Below are positions 52,046-61,600 of a stretch of DNA of 64,000 nucleotides, in pieces; position 1 is the first letter of the stretch; each line of letters begins with the position of its first letter. The position numbers were made by a program, and so were the translations under genes. This stretch comes from Streptomyces sp. PTY087I2 (GTDB lineage: Bacteria; Actinomycetota; Actinomycetes; Streptomycetales; Streptomycetaceae). Location of the stretch: assembly GCF_001687325.1 (NCBI RefSeq), contig NZ_LZRD01000014.1, forward strand, positions 1 through 64,000, given 5' to 3'. The notes under the pieces were generated by a model. It was given only the letters and a program-made list of their open reading frames with translations, ran no database searches and was not told where the DNA came from.

Positions 52046-55000
52046 GTGAACTCTTCGCAGGAATCCGACCTCGACCGTCGGCTCGCCCGGGACCCCATCG
52101 CCATCGTCGGCCTCTCCGCGCTCTACCCCAAGTCCAGCAACGTGCGGGACTTCTGGGCGAACGTCGTATCGGCCGCCGACTGCATCGACGATGTGCCCGC
52201 AGGCCACTGGGACGTGGACGAGCACTACGACCCCGACCCCACGGTGCCGGACAAGACGTACTCCAAGCGCGGTGGCTTCATCCCCGACGTCCCCTTCAAC
52301 CCGCTGGAGTTCGGCCTGCCGCCGAACACCCTGGAGGTGACGGACGTCCTCCAGCTGCTGAGCCTGGTGGTCGCCCGCGATCTGCTCAAGGACGCCGGCG
52401 CCGAGCAGCCCTGGTACGACGCGTCCCGCACCGGCGTCGTCCTCGGCATCACCGGCGCCAACCAGCTCACCCAGCCGCTGACCGCCCGCCTCCAGAGCCC
52501 GGTGCTCAAGGAGGTCGTCCGCAGCTGCGGTCTGTCCGACCGGGACGCCGAGGAGATTGTCGCCAAGTTCCGTCTGGCGTACGCCCCTTGGGAGGAGAAC
52601 TCGTTCCCCGGCATGCTGGGGAACGTGGTGGCGGGCCGGATCGCCAACCGGCTCGACCTCGGCGGCATCAACATGACGGTCGACGCCGCCTGCGCGAGTT
52701 CCCTCGGCGCGGTCCGCACCGCCGTCAGCGAACTGCTCGAAGGCCGCTCCGACACCATGCTGGTGGGCGGCTGCGACGCCGAGAACACGATCTTCATGTA
52801 TCTCTGCTTCAGCAAGACGCCCGCGCTGTCGAAGTCCGGGCAGATCCGCCCGTTCGACAAGGACGCTGACGGCACCCTGATCGGCGAGGGCATCGGGATG
52901 CTGGCACTGCGCCGGCTCTCCGACGCCGAGCGCGACGGCAACCGGATCTACGCGGTGCTGCGGGGGATGGGCACCTCCAGCGACGGCCGCTTCAAGTCCA
53001 TCTACGCCCCCCGCAAGGAGGGCCAGATCGTCGCGCTGCAACGCGCGTACGAGGACGCGGACTGCTCCCCCTCCAGCGTCGAGCTGTTCGAGGCGCACGG
53101 CACCGGAACCGCTGTCGGGGACGCCACCGAGCTCAGCGCGCTGTCCGCGGTCGTCTCCGAGGGCAACGACCACCAGCAGTACGCGGCCGTGGGCAGCGTC
53201 AAGTCCCAGATCGGGCACACCAAGGCGGCCGCCGGAGCCGCGGGCCTGATCAAGCTGGCGCTCTCGCTGCACCACAAGGTCCTGCCTCCCACCATCAACG
53301 TGTCCGAGCCCAACCCCACCATCGGCTTCACCTCCGGTCCGTTCTACGTCAACACCGAGGCCCGCCCGTGGATCCGCGACCCGGAGCGCCCCAAGCGCCG
53401 GGCCGCGATCTCCTCGTTCGGCTTCGGCGGCACCAACTTCCACATGGTCCTGGAGGAGCACGGCGACGGCGACGACCTGAAGGTCTCCTTCCCCGTCGCC
53501 TCGGTCCATCTGTGGCACGCGCCGGACCCGGCGGCGCTCACCGAACTGCTCGCCGCGGGCGCGCCCGCGACCGGTGGGCCGGCTCCGGAGGGTCACGCCC
53601 GGATCGCGCTGGTCGCCCGTACGGAGAACGAGCTGACCACCCTGCGGGAGCTGGCCCTCGGCGAACTGCGGACCCGTGGCGACGCCGACGCCTGGTCGCA
53701 CCCCAAGGGCCTGCACTACCGGCGCCGCGCCGCGCGGACCGGCAAGGTCGGTGCGCTCTTCGCGGGCCAGGGCAGCCAGTACACGAACCTCGGCAGCACC
53801 GCCGTTCTGGCGGTGCCCCCGCTGCGGGCCGCCTTCGACCGGGCCAACGTCCTGGTGCCCGGCGAGACGCCGCTGTCCCGGGTCGCCTTCCCGCCGCCGC
53901 TGTTCGGGGCCGATGTCCGGGCCGCGCAGGAGGCCGCGCTCCGGGCGACCGCGTACGCACAGCCGGCCATCGGGGCCCTGTCCGCCGGCCAGTTCCGCTA
54001 CCTGGGCGAACTGGGGCTCACCGCCGAGGGGTTCCTCGGCCACAGCTTCGGCGAACTGACCGCGCTGTGGGCCTCGGGCGCGCTCGACGACGACGCCTTC
54101 TTCACGCTCGCCCGGGCCCGGGGAAGGGCCATGGCACCGCCGCCGGACCGCGGATTCGATGCCGGGGCGATGGCCGCGGTCTCCGCCCCGGAGGAGCGGG
54201 TCGCCGAGCTGCTCGCCGACCGGACCGATGTGATCGTCTGCAACCGCAACGCCCCCGACCAGATCGTCGTCGGCGGCCCCACGGACGAAGTCGACCGACT
54301 GGTCGCCGCCGCGGGGGAGGCGGGCCTGCGGGCGAGCCGGCTGCCGGTCTCCGCGGCCTTCCACACCCCGTTCGTCGGCCATGCGCTCGACGCGTTCCGC
54401 GCCGACGTCGAGCACGTCGAGATCGGCCGTCCGAACGGCACCGTCTTCGCCAACACCCAGGGGGCCGGCTACGGCGAGGACGTCGCGGCCAACCGCAAGG
54501 TCCTGACCGAACAGCTCATCCACCCGGTGGACTTCGCCGCCCGCGTGGAGGAGATGTACGCCGCCGGGTTCCGCGTGTTCGTGGAGTTCGGGCCCAAGAA
54601 CATCCTCACTCAGCTGGTACGCCGCATCCTCGGCGACCGGGAGCACTGGGCGGTGGGGCTGGACGCCGGCCCGGGACGCGACGCGGACGTCGCGCTCAAG
54701 CAGGCCGTCGCTCAACTCGCCGTTCTCGGCGTGCCGTTGGAGACCAGCGACCGCTACGTCGCCGCACCGCCGACGCCGGAACCCGCCAAGGGCATGTCCA
54801 TCCTCCTGAACGGCATCAACTACGTCTCGCCCGAGCGGCGGGCCGCGTACCGCGATGCGATCGACAACGGTTACCGGATCGCCTCCCCGGCCCTGCCGTC
54901 GGCGGACGTCTCTCCGGCGCTCCCCCCGACACCGCCACCGGCCCGGCCCACGACTCCGGCTCCCCGCCCCGCGGCGCTGCCCGTCACGGCCGCGGCCGCC

Positions 55001-58000
55001 CCGGTCCCCGCCGCGACCACCGCGACCGCCACGGCCCTCCGCCCCGCAGCGGTCGCGGCCCCGGCCCTGCCCGCTCCCGCGCCCGTACCCACTGCCTTGG
55101 AGACACCTCACGTGGACAGTGATCGCCTTTCCGGTCTGGTGGCCGACCACCTCGCCCTGCACGACGACTACCTCACCGGCCAGTTGCAGAGCGCGGAGCG
55201 GTTGGCCGGGCTGCTGGAGCGTGCCGCCGTCCAGGGGCAGGTCGACCAGGTGCTGGCCGGTGTGAACGCCGTCAAGGAGCACGGCCTGGACATCGGCCGC
55301 AGCCATCTGCGGGCCAACGAGATCCTGCGTGACCTGGCCGGCCTGGAGTTCGGCGTCGCGCCCGCAGCGGCGACCGGTACGGCCGCGCCGCAGGCCCTGC
55401 GGACCCCGTCGCCCCAGCCCGCCCCGCAGGTCTCGGCCCCCGCGCAGATCGCCCCGGCCCCGGCCCCGGCCGCCGTGCCACAGCCACAGCCGCTGCCGAC
55501 GGCCCCGGCGGCTCCCACGCCGGAGCCCGTCGCTCCCCCGGCGGCGCCCGCACCCGCGGGACTCGACGCCGCGACCGTACAGACCGCGCTCCTCGACGTT
55601 GTCGCGCTCAAGACCGGCTACCCCGCCGACATGCTCGAACTCGACATGGACATCGAAGCCGACCTCGGCATCGACTCCATCAAACGCGTCGAAATCATGG
55701 GCATCCTCCAAGAACGCTTCGCCGGAGCCATCACCGCAGGACCCGAACAACTCGCAGAACTCCGCACCCTCCGACAAATCGTCGAATTCACCAGCACCAC
55801 CACCCCCACACCAACCGCAACCCCCACGCCCACACCCACACCCACACCCACAGGACTCGACGCCACAACCGTACAAACCGCACTCCTCGACGTTGTCGCA
55901 CTCAAAACCGGCTACCCCGCCGACATGCTCGAACTCGACATGGACATCGAAGCCGACCTCGGCATCGACTCCATCAAACGCGTCGAAATCATGGGCATCC
56001 TCCAAGAACGCTTCGCCGGAGCCATCACCGCAGGACCCGAACAACTCGCAGAACTCCGCACCCTCCGACAAATCATCGAGTTCACCAGCGGAGCAGCCCC
56101 GACCGCCCCGGCCGACAGCCCCGCGACGGACACCGCCGCTCCCGCACCGGTCGGCCAGGACGCCGCCCCGGCCGGTGGCGGGACAGGCCGGGCCCAGGCC
56201 GCGCTCGTCGCGCTGCCCACCCCCGACCAGCTGGTCGGCTGCTTCGCCGAGGGTTCGGGTGCGCTCGTCGTCGACGACGGCTCCGAGCTCGCGCCGCCGC
56301 TCGTCCAGCGCCTCATCGAGTCCGGACGCCATGTGCACGTCCTGCGGCTGCCCGGAGTCGCCCAGCGCATCACCGGGGTCAAGGACCACGCGCTGTCCGG
56401 CTGGGGCGTGACCGAACTGGCCGAGCGGATGGAGAGCATCCTCGCCGACCGGGTCAGCGTCGTCCTCGACCTGACCGCCGCCCGTGAGGGCGACTGGTAC
56501 GACGGAGTCCGGCGGCTCACGCACACGCTGCTGGTCGCCAAGCACGCCGTCGCACCGCTGACGGCCGCCGCCGCCTCCGGCCGCGCCGCCTTCGTCACGG
56601 TCACCCGGCTCGACGGCGCCTTCGGGCTCGGCGGCGTCTCCGAGGACCTGGTCCCCGCCGGCGGCCCCGGCGGACTCGTCAAGACCCTGGCCGTCGAGGC
56701 CCCCGAGCTGTTCTGCCGGGCGGTCGACCTCGCCCCGGCCCTCAGCCCGGAGGCCGGAGCCGACCTCCTGCTCCCGGAGCTGAGCGACGCCGTCACCGAG
56801 ACGGTCCAGGTCGGCCTCGACGGCAGCCGGCGCATCGGCCTGACGCTCGCCGAAGAGCCGCTGACCGCCTCGGACCCGGCGACCGCACCCGTCCTGAGCG
56901 GTGACGACCTCCTTGTCGTGACCGGCGGCGGACGCGGCATCACCGCCGCGTGCGTCATCGAGCTGGCCCGGCGGTATCAGCCGGGCCTGCTGCTCCTGGG
57001 CCGCACTCCGCTGGAGGACGAACCGGCCTGGGCCCAGGGGGTGGACGCCGCGGCGCTCAAGGCCGCCGCGGCCTCCCAGCTGAAGGCCACGGGCGAGAAG
57101 CCGACCCCCAAGCGGGTCGAGCAGCTCTACCGGGACGTCGTCGGCGCCCGGGAGATCCGCGCCACCCTCGCCGAGGTGAGCGCCGCGGGCAGCCGGGTGG
57201 AGTACCTGGCCGTGGACATCACGGACGCCGCGGCCACCGCCGCCGCGCTCGCCCCGCACAAGGACCGCGTCACCGGACTGGTGCACGGCGCGGGAGTCCT
57301 CGCCGACCAGCTGATCGCCAACAAGAAGGCGTCCGAGGTCGAGCGGGTCTTCGCCCCCAAGCTCGCCGGGCTGCGCGCGGTGACCGCCGCGCTGAACGCC
57401 GACGCCCTGCGCCACCTCGTGCTGTTCTCCTCGGTCGCCGGGTTCTTCGGCAACCGGGGGCAGTCGGACTACGCCATGGCCAACGAGGTGCTCAACGCCT
57501 GGGCCTCCTCCTGGAAGCAGCGCCACCCCTCGGCCCACGTCACCTCCATCAACTGGGGCGCCTGGGACAGCGGCATGGTGTCCCCGGAGGTCAAGGCGGT
57601 CTTCCGGGAACGGGGCATCACCCTGATCCCGCTGGACACCGGCGCCCGGCTGTTCGCCGAGCAGTTCGCCCCCGACCGGGCCGGTGACGTGGTCACGGTC
57701 CTCGGCCCGACGTCCCCCCTCTCGGCCCCCGAACGGACCGTCGCCGCCGTCACCCGCGTGGAGCGGCCGCTGGCCGCTCTGGAGAACGAGCCGATCATCG
57801 CCGACCACGTCATCGGTGACGCGCCGGTGCTCCCGGCCGTCGTCGCCCTCGGCTGGATGATCGGCGCGGCGGAGCGGGTGCACGGCGCCGAGATCCGCCA
57901 GGTGAGGGACTTCTCCGTGCACAAGGGCATCGTCTTCGACGGCTCCCAGCCCGAGGCGGTCGACCTCGAACTGGCCGTCGACGACGACGTGGTGCGCGGA

Positions 58001-58567
58001 GCCGTCCGGTCCGTGGACGGCCGGGGCGCCGTCCGTCCGCACTACGGAGCGGTGCTCGACTTCCGGGCCACGCTCGCCCCGGTCTCCCCCGGCGCCCTGC
58101 CGGCGCCCGGCGGCGGCCGGCCCGCCGACGCCCTCTACGGCGACGGCACCCTCTTCCACGGACCCTCGCTGCGCGGAGTGCGCCGGGTCCTCGCCGAGGA
58201 CGAGAGCACCCAGCGACTGGTGCTGGAGTGCGAGCTGACCGAACACCGCACGGCGGGAGGGGCGTTCGCGGGCAGCCGGTTCGCGCCCGGCACGGCGGAC
58301 CTGCTGCTCCAGGCGGGCCTGGTCTGGGTCCGGATCTTCCGCGGCACCGCCGGCCTGCCCCTGTCCGTGGGCCGCGCGGATCTGCACCGCGCGCTGCCCG
58401 ACGGTGAGCCCTTCCTGGTCGTGGTCGAGCCCGGCTCCGCCCCCCGGGGCACCGGCGCCTCGCTCACCATCACCGCGTGCACCCCGGGCGGAGAGGTGAT
58501 CACCCGGCTCGAGGACGTGTCCGTGGTCTCCGCACCGCAGTTGGCGGCCAAGTTCATCAGCGGCTGA
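52046..58567 (+). CDS. PUFA-synthase-like megasynthase, KS-AT-ACP-ACP-KR-DH (PfaA/Pfa2-like)
   Basis: A 2173-residue iterative synthase, GTG start at 52046. Domains: KS (15-465; Cys216 in VDAACASSLGA, EAHGTGTAVGD, GFGGTNFHMV), malonyl AT (560-880; GALFAGQGSQ, Ser667 in GHSFGELTAL), a helical SGLVADHLALHDDYL segment (about 1030-1090), two nearly identical ACPs (Ser1211 and Ser1309, both LGIDSIKRVE), PUFA-type KR (from LLVVTGGGRGITA, about 1625, with QSDYAMANEVLN) and a C-terminal DH-like domain (about 1915-2173). The order equals myxobacterial Pfa2 and zeamine/fabclavine synthases. Bacterial PUFA synthases normally carry 5-9 ACPs; two is few, as in secondary-metabolite versions. Confidence 0.93.
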   Translation: MNSSQESDLDRRLARDPIAIVGLSALYPKSSNVRDFWANVVSAADCIDDVPAGHWDVDEHYDPDPTVPDKTYSKRGGFIPDVPFNPLEFGLPPNTLEVTDVLQLLSLVVARDLLKDAGAEQPWYDASRTGVVLGITGANQLTQPLTARLQSPVLKEVVRSCGLSDRDAEEIVAKFRLAYAPWEENSFPGMLGNVVAGRIANRLDLGGINMTVDAACASSLGAVRTAVSELLEGRSDTMLVGGCDAENTIFMYLCFSKTPALSKSGQIRPFDKDADGTLIGEGIGMLALRRLSDAERDGNRIYAVLRGMGTSSDGRFKSIYAPRKEGQIVALQRAYEDADCSPSSVELFEAHGTGTAVGDATELSALSAVVSEGNDHQQYAAVGSVKSQIGHTKAAAGAAGLIKLALSLHHKVLPPTINVSEPNPTIGFTSGPFYVNTEARPWIRDPERPKRRAAISSFGFGGTNFHMVLEEHGDGDDLKVSFPVASVHLWHAPDPAALTELLAAGAPATGGPAPEGHARIALVARTENELTTLRELALGELRTRGDADAWSHPKGLHYRRRAARTGKVGALFAGQGSQYTNLGSTAVLAVPPLRAAFDRANVLVPGETPLSRVAFPPPLFGADVRAAQEAALRATAYAQPAIGALSAGQFRYLGELGLTAEGFLGHSFGELTALWASGALDDDAFFTLARARGRAMAPPPDRGFDAGAMAAVSAPEERVAELLADRTDVIVCNRNAPDQIVVGGPTDEVDRLVAAAGEAGLRASRLPVSAAFHTPFVGHALDAFRADVEHVEIGRPNGTVFANTQGAGYGEDVAANRKVLTEQLIHPVDFAARVEEMYAAGFRVFVEFGPKNILTQLVRRILGDREHWAVGLDAGPGRDADVALKQAVAQLAVLGVPLETSDRYVAAPPTPEPAKGMSILLNGINYVSPERRAAYRDAIDNGYRIASPALPSADVSPALPPTPPPARPTTPAPRPAALPVTAAAAPVPAATTATATALRPAAVAAPALPAPAPVPTALETPHVDSDRLSGLVADHLALHDDYLTGQLQSAERLAGLLERAAVQGQVDQVLAGVNAVKEHGLDIGRSHLRANEILRDLAGLEFGVAPAAATGTAAPQALRTPSPQPAPQVSAPAQIAPAPAPAAVPQPQPLPTAPAAPTPEPVAPPAAPAPAGLDAATVQTALLDVVALKTGYPADMLELDMDIEADLGIDSIKRVEIMGILQERFAGAITAGPEQLAELRTLRQIVEFTSTTTPTPTATPTPTPTPTPTGLDATTVQTALLDVVALKTGYPADMLELDMDIEADLGIDSIKRVEIMGILQERFAGAITAGPEQLAELRTLRQIIEFTSGAAPTAPADSPATDTAAPAPVGQDAAPAGGGTGRAQAALVALPTPDQLVGCFAEGSGALVVDDGSELAPPLVQRLIESGRHVHVLRLPGVAQRITGVKDHALSGWGVTELAERMESILADRVSVVLDLTAAREGDWYDGVRRLTHTLLVAKHAVAPLTAAAASGRAAFVTVTRLDGAFGLGGVSEDLVPAGGPGGLVKTLAVEAPELFCRAVDLAPALSPEAGADLLLPELSDAVTETVQVGLDGSRRIGLTLAEEPLTASDPATAPVLSGDDLLVVTGGGRGITAACVIELARRYQPGLLLLGRTPLEDEPAWAQGVDAAALKAAAASQLKATGEKPTPKRVEQLYRDVVGAREIRATLAEVSAAGSRVEYLAVDITDAAATAAALAPHKDRVTGLVHGAGVLADQLIANKKASEVERVFAPKLAGLRAVTAALNADALRHLVLFSSVAGFFGNRGQSDYAMANEVLNAWASSWKQRHPSAHVTSINWGAWDSGMVSPEVKAVFRERGITLIPLDTGARLFAEQFAPDRAGDVVTVLGPTSPLSAPERTVAAVTRVERPLAALENEPIIADHVIGDAPVLPAVVALGWMIGAAERVHGAEIRQVRDFSVHKGIVFDGSQPEAVDLELAVDDDVVRGAVRSVDGRGAVRPHYGAVLDFRATLAPVSPGALPAPGGGRPADALYGDGTLFHGPSLRGVRRVLAEDESTQRLVLECELTEHRTAGGAFAGSRFAPGTADLLLQAGLVWVRIFRGTAGLPLSVGRADLHRALPDGEPFLVVVEPGSAPRGTGASLTITACTPGGEVITRLEDVSVVSAPQLAAKFISG
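55559..55795 (+). repeat. ACP-encoding DNA repeat, copy 1
   Basis: Encodes the first tandem ACP. From about 55617 to 55782 it is base-for-base identical to copy 2, 294 bp on, and uses A-ending codons (GAA, CAA, AAA) that neighbouring DNA avoids. The first third differs by several silent changes and keeps the host-like G-ending codons. Confidence 0.9.
55796..55852 (+). repeat. Thr-Pro microsatellite linker between the ACPs
   Basis: A short CACACC/CACCCA-type tandem encoding a run of alternating Thr and Pro between the two carrier domains. It is a rigid extended linker, and the repeated DNA could change length by slippage. Confidence 0.8.
55853..56089 (+). repeat. ACP-encoding DNA repeat, copy 2
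   Basis: Encodes the second tandem ACP, with A-ending codons throughout. It differs from copy 1 at protein level by Ala to Thr near the start and Val to Ile near the end. It points to a recent duplication or gene conversion. Confidence 0.9.
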
Positions 58568-58601
58568 TTCCCCCTTCGTACCCGACGCAAGCGATCGGGT
58601 C

Positions 58602-58634
58602 GGCCCGGACGGCGCCTCCCGCGCCGTCCGGGCC
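58602..58634 (+). other. Hairpin between the two megasynthase genes
   Basis: A perfect 14-bp stem with a 5-nt loop (CTCCC) in the 101-bp gap between stop 58567 and start 58669. A smaller 6-bp hairpin (58580-58600) precedes it. It could act as a partial terminator, RNA-processing or stability element setting the ratio of the two subunits. Confidence 0.6.
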
Positions 58635-58668
58635 GGCCCCGCCCCTCAGAAGGGACCGTAAAGCTCTC

Positions 58669-61600
58669 ATGAGCAAGTACGCCATCGTTGGCCTCTCCTG
58701 CCTGTTCCCAGGGGCGGAATCCCCTGCCGAGTTCTGGCAGAACCTCCGCACCGGGACGGACAACCGCGGTGAAGGGGGCGAGCAGATCTTCGGTCCCGGC
58801 CTCGACGCCAGGGACGCGGATCCACAGCACTCCGTCTACTGCACGCGCGGCGGCTTCGTCACCGAATTCGCCTTCGACCCGGAGGGCTACCTCCTCGACC
58901 CCGACCGCCTCTCCGGGCTCGACCGGATCTTCCACTGGTCCCTGCACGTGGCCCGGGAGGCGCTGCGCGACAGCGGGCAGCTGGACCGCCCCGGCGTCCT
59001 GGACCGCACCGGTCTGATCCTGGGCAACTACTCCTTCCCCACCCCGGCCTCCGCGGACGTCAGCGTCCCCCTGGTCCAGGAATCGGTCCTCGAGGGCCTG
59101 CGCCAGGCCGGGTACCCGGCGCTCGGCGCGCTCGCCGACGAGAGCCGGCGGATCGACCCGTCCCGGCTGCACCCCGAGAACCTCCGGGTGAGCGGCTCAC
59201 CGGCCTCGGTCGCCGCGAGCGCGCTCGGACTGGGCGGCCCCCGCTACGCCTTGGATGCCGCCTGCTCCTCCGCGCTGTACGCGCTCAAGCTGGCATGCGA
59301 CCATCTCGCCGCCGGCCAGGCCGATCTGGTGCTGGCCGGCGGCGTCTGCGCGCCCGACCCCACCCTGATCCATCTGTCGTTCTCCGACCTCCAGGCCTAC
59401 CCCCGCGACGGCTTCAGCCAGCCCTTCGACAGCCGGTCCGGAGGCATCCTCACCGGCCAGGGCGCCGGGATGGTCGCGGTGAAGCGGCTGTCCGACGCGG
59501 TACGCGACGGGGACCGCGTCCACGCCGTCGTGGACGGCATCGGGCTGACGAACGACGGCAGTGGCCGCCATCTGCTCGTCCCGCAGGGAGGCGGACAGCT
59601 CCAGTCGTACGAGCAGGCCTACGCCGCCGCCGGTGTCGACCCGGCCACCGTGGACTACCTGGAGTGCCACGCGACCGGAACCCCCATCGGGGACGCCACC
59701 GAGGTGGACTCCGTCGCCGAGTTCTTCGGCGGAGCGGGCAGTGTGCCGCTGATCGGCTCGGTGAAGGGCAACATCGGCCATCTGCTCACCGTGGCGGGGC
59801 TCAGCAGCCTTCTCAAGGTCGTGCTGTCCATGGGCAACGGCCACATCCCGCCGACCATCGGTGTGAGCAGTCCCGTCACCTCGAAGGACGGACGGGTCGG
59901 CGAGGAGTCCCTCGTCCGCACCGGCCGCGCCTGGCCCGAGGGCGAGGGCCCCCGCCGGGGTGCGGTGTCCGCGTTCGGCTTCGGCGGGACCAACGCCCAC
60001 GTGGTGCTCTCGGCGGCGGACACCGCCGCCGCGGCACCCGAGGACCCGGCCCCGGCCGATGTGCCCGCGCTCGACATCGTGGGCCTCGGCGCGCACTTCG
60101 GCCCGCTCGACTCCCTCGACGCCTTCGAGGAGGCGGTTCACCAAGGGGCCGGCGCCCTCGTCCCACTGCCCGAGCGCCGCTGGCGCGGCCTGGACCAGAC
60201 GCGCGGGGGTTCGCTGGAGGCTGCCACCGGAGTCTCCCCCGGCATGGTGCCGAACGGCGCGTTCGTCGACGGCCTCGGCATCGACCCCGTCGACCTCAAG
60301 ATCCCCCCGGCCGACCTGCGCACGTACAACCTCCAGCACGCCCTGGTCACGAAGGTCGCCGACGAGGCCCTGCGGGACGCGGGGTTCAGCCGTGCCACGG
60401 CTGAGGGGCGGAGCGCGCCCGACCCCCGGCGCATCGCGGTGGTGATCGGGATGGAGATCGAGCCGATGACCCACCTGCGGCTCACCCGCCGCAATCTGGG
60501 CGCCTTCGTCCGCGAGGAGTTCGCCCGGGCCGGGGTCGCGGTGGACGAGGAACAGCTCGCCGCCATGAGCGCGGCCGGCCGGGACGCGGTCGTGGACCCC
60601 ATCGTCGCCAACGAGGTGCTGAGCTTCATCGGCAACATCATGGCCAGCCGTATCTCCTCCCTCTGGAACCTCACCGGCCCCTCCTTCACCGTCTCCTCCG
60701 ACGGCTCGGGTACCGCCGAGGCCCTGGAGGTCGCCCGGCTGCTGCTGCTCGACCCCAGCATCGAGGCGGTCCTCGTCGGAGCGGTCGACCTGGCGGGCTC
60801 GGCGGAGAACCTGCTGCTCCGCCCGGACGTGGTGGGCGAGGCCGGGCTGACCTTCGGCGAAGGCTCCCGCGGCCGGCGCATCGGCGAGGGCGCGGGCGCG
60901 GTCGTCGTCACCCGGCCGGACGAGCGGGAACGTCCCGCCTACGCCCGGCTCGACGCGGTCGCCATCCGCCATGCCGCCCCGGTGGACGGCGTGGTGCCGG
61001 AAGCTGACGCGGCGACGCTCGCGGCGGCGGCCCAGGAGGCCCTCGCCGCCGCGGGCGTCACCGCGGGCGACATCGGCTATCTGGAGGCGCACGCGGGCGG
61101 CACCGGCGCCCAGGACCGGGCCGAGATCGCCGCCCTGGCCAGCGTCTATCCGGCCGGCGGCGACGGAGTGGCCCTCGGCAGCGCCAAGGCCGTCATCGGC
61201 GACGCCGGGTGCGCGGCCACCATGGCCGGGCTCATCCGGGCCGTCCTGTGCCTGCACCACGGGTATCTCCCCGGCACCAGCGGCTGGACCCGTCCCGCCG
61301 CCGAACTCGCCGAGCCCTTCGGCGCGTCCGCGCTGTTCGTCCCCACGGAGTCGCAGCCATGGCTGCGCCGGAACAAGGGGGCGCGCAGGTACGCCGCCGT
61401 CGACTTCCTCGGCGCATCCGGTGCGCACGGGCACCTCGTGCTCTCCGCCGACGCCACGCGTGGCCGGGTCGTCCCGGCCGACTGGCGGCGGGCCGGCGGG
61501 CCCGTCGTACTGCCGCTGTCGGCGAACTCGCTCGAGGCGCTGCTCGGCGCGGTCGAACGGCATACGGAGCTGGTGGCCGAGACCGACCCGTACGCGCTCG

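Noticed and set aside
55796..55852. CRISPR-like or regulatory tandem repeat
   Set aside because: The CACACC repeats are in frame within the megasynthase and encode a Thr-Pro linker.
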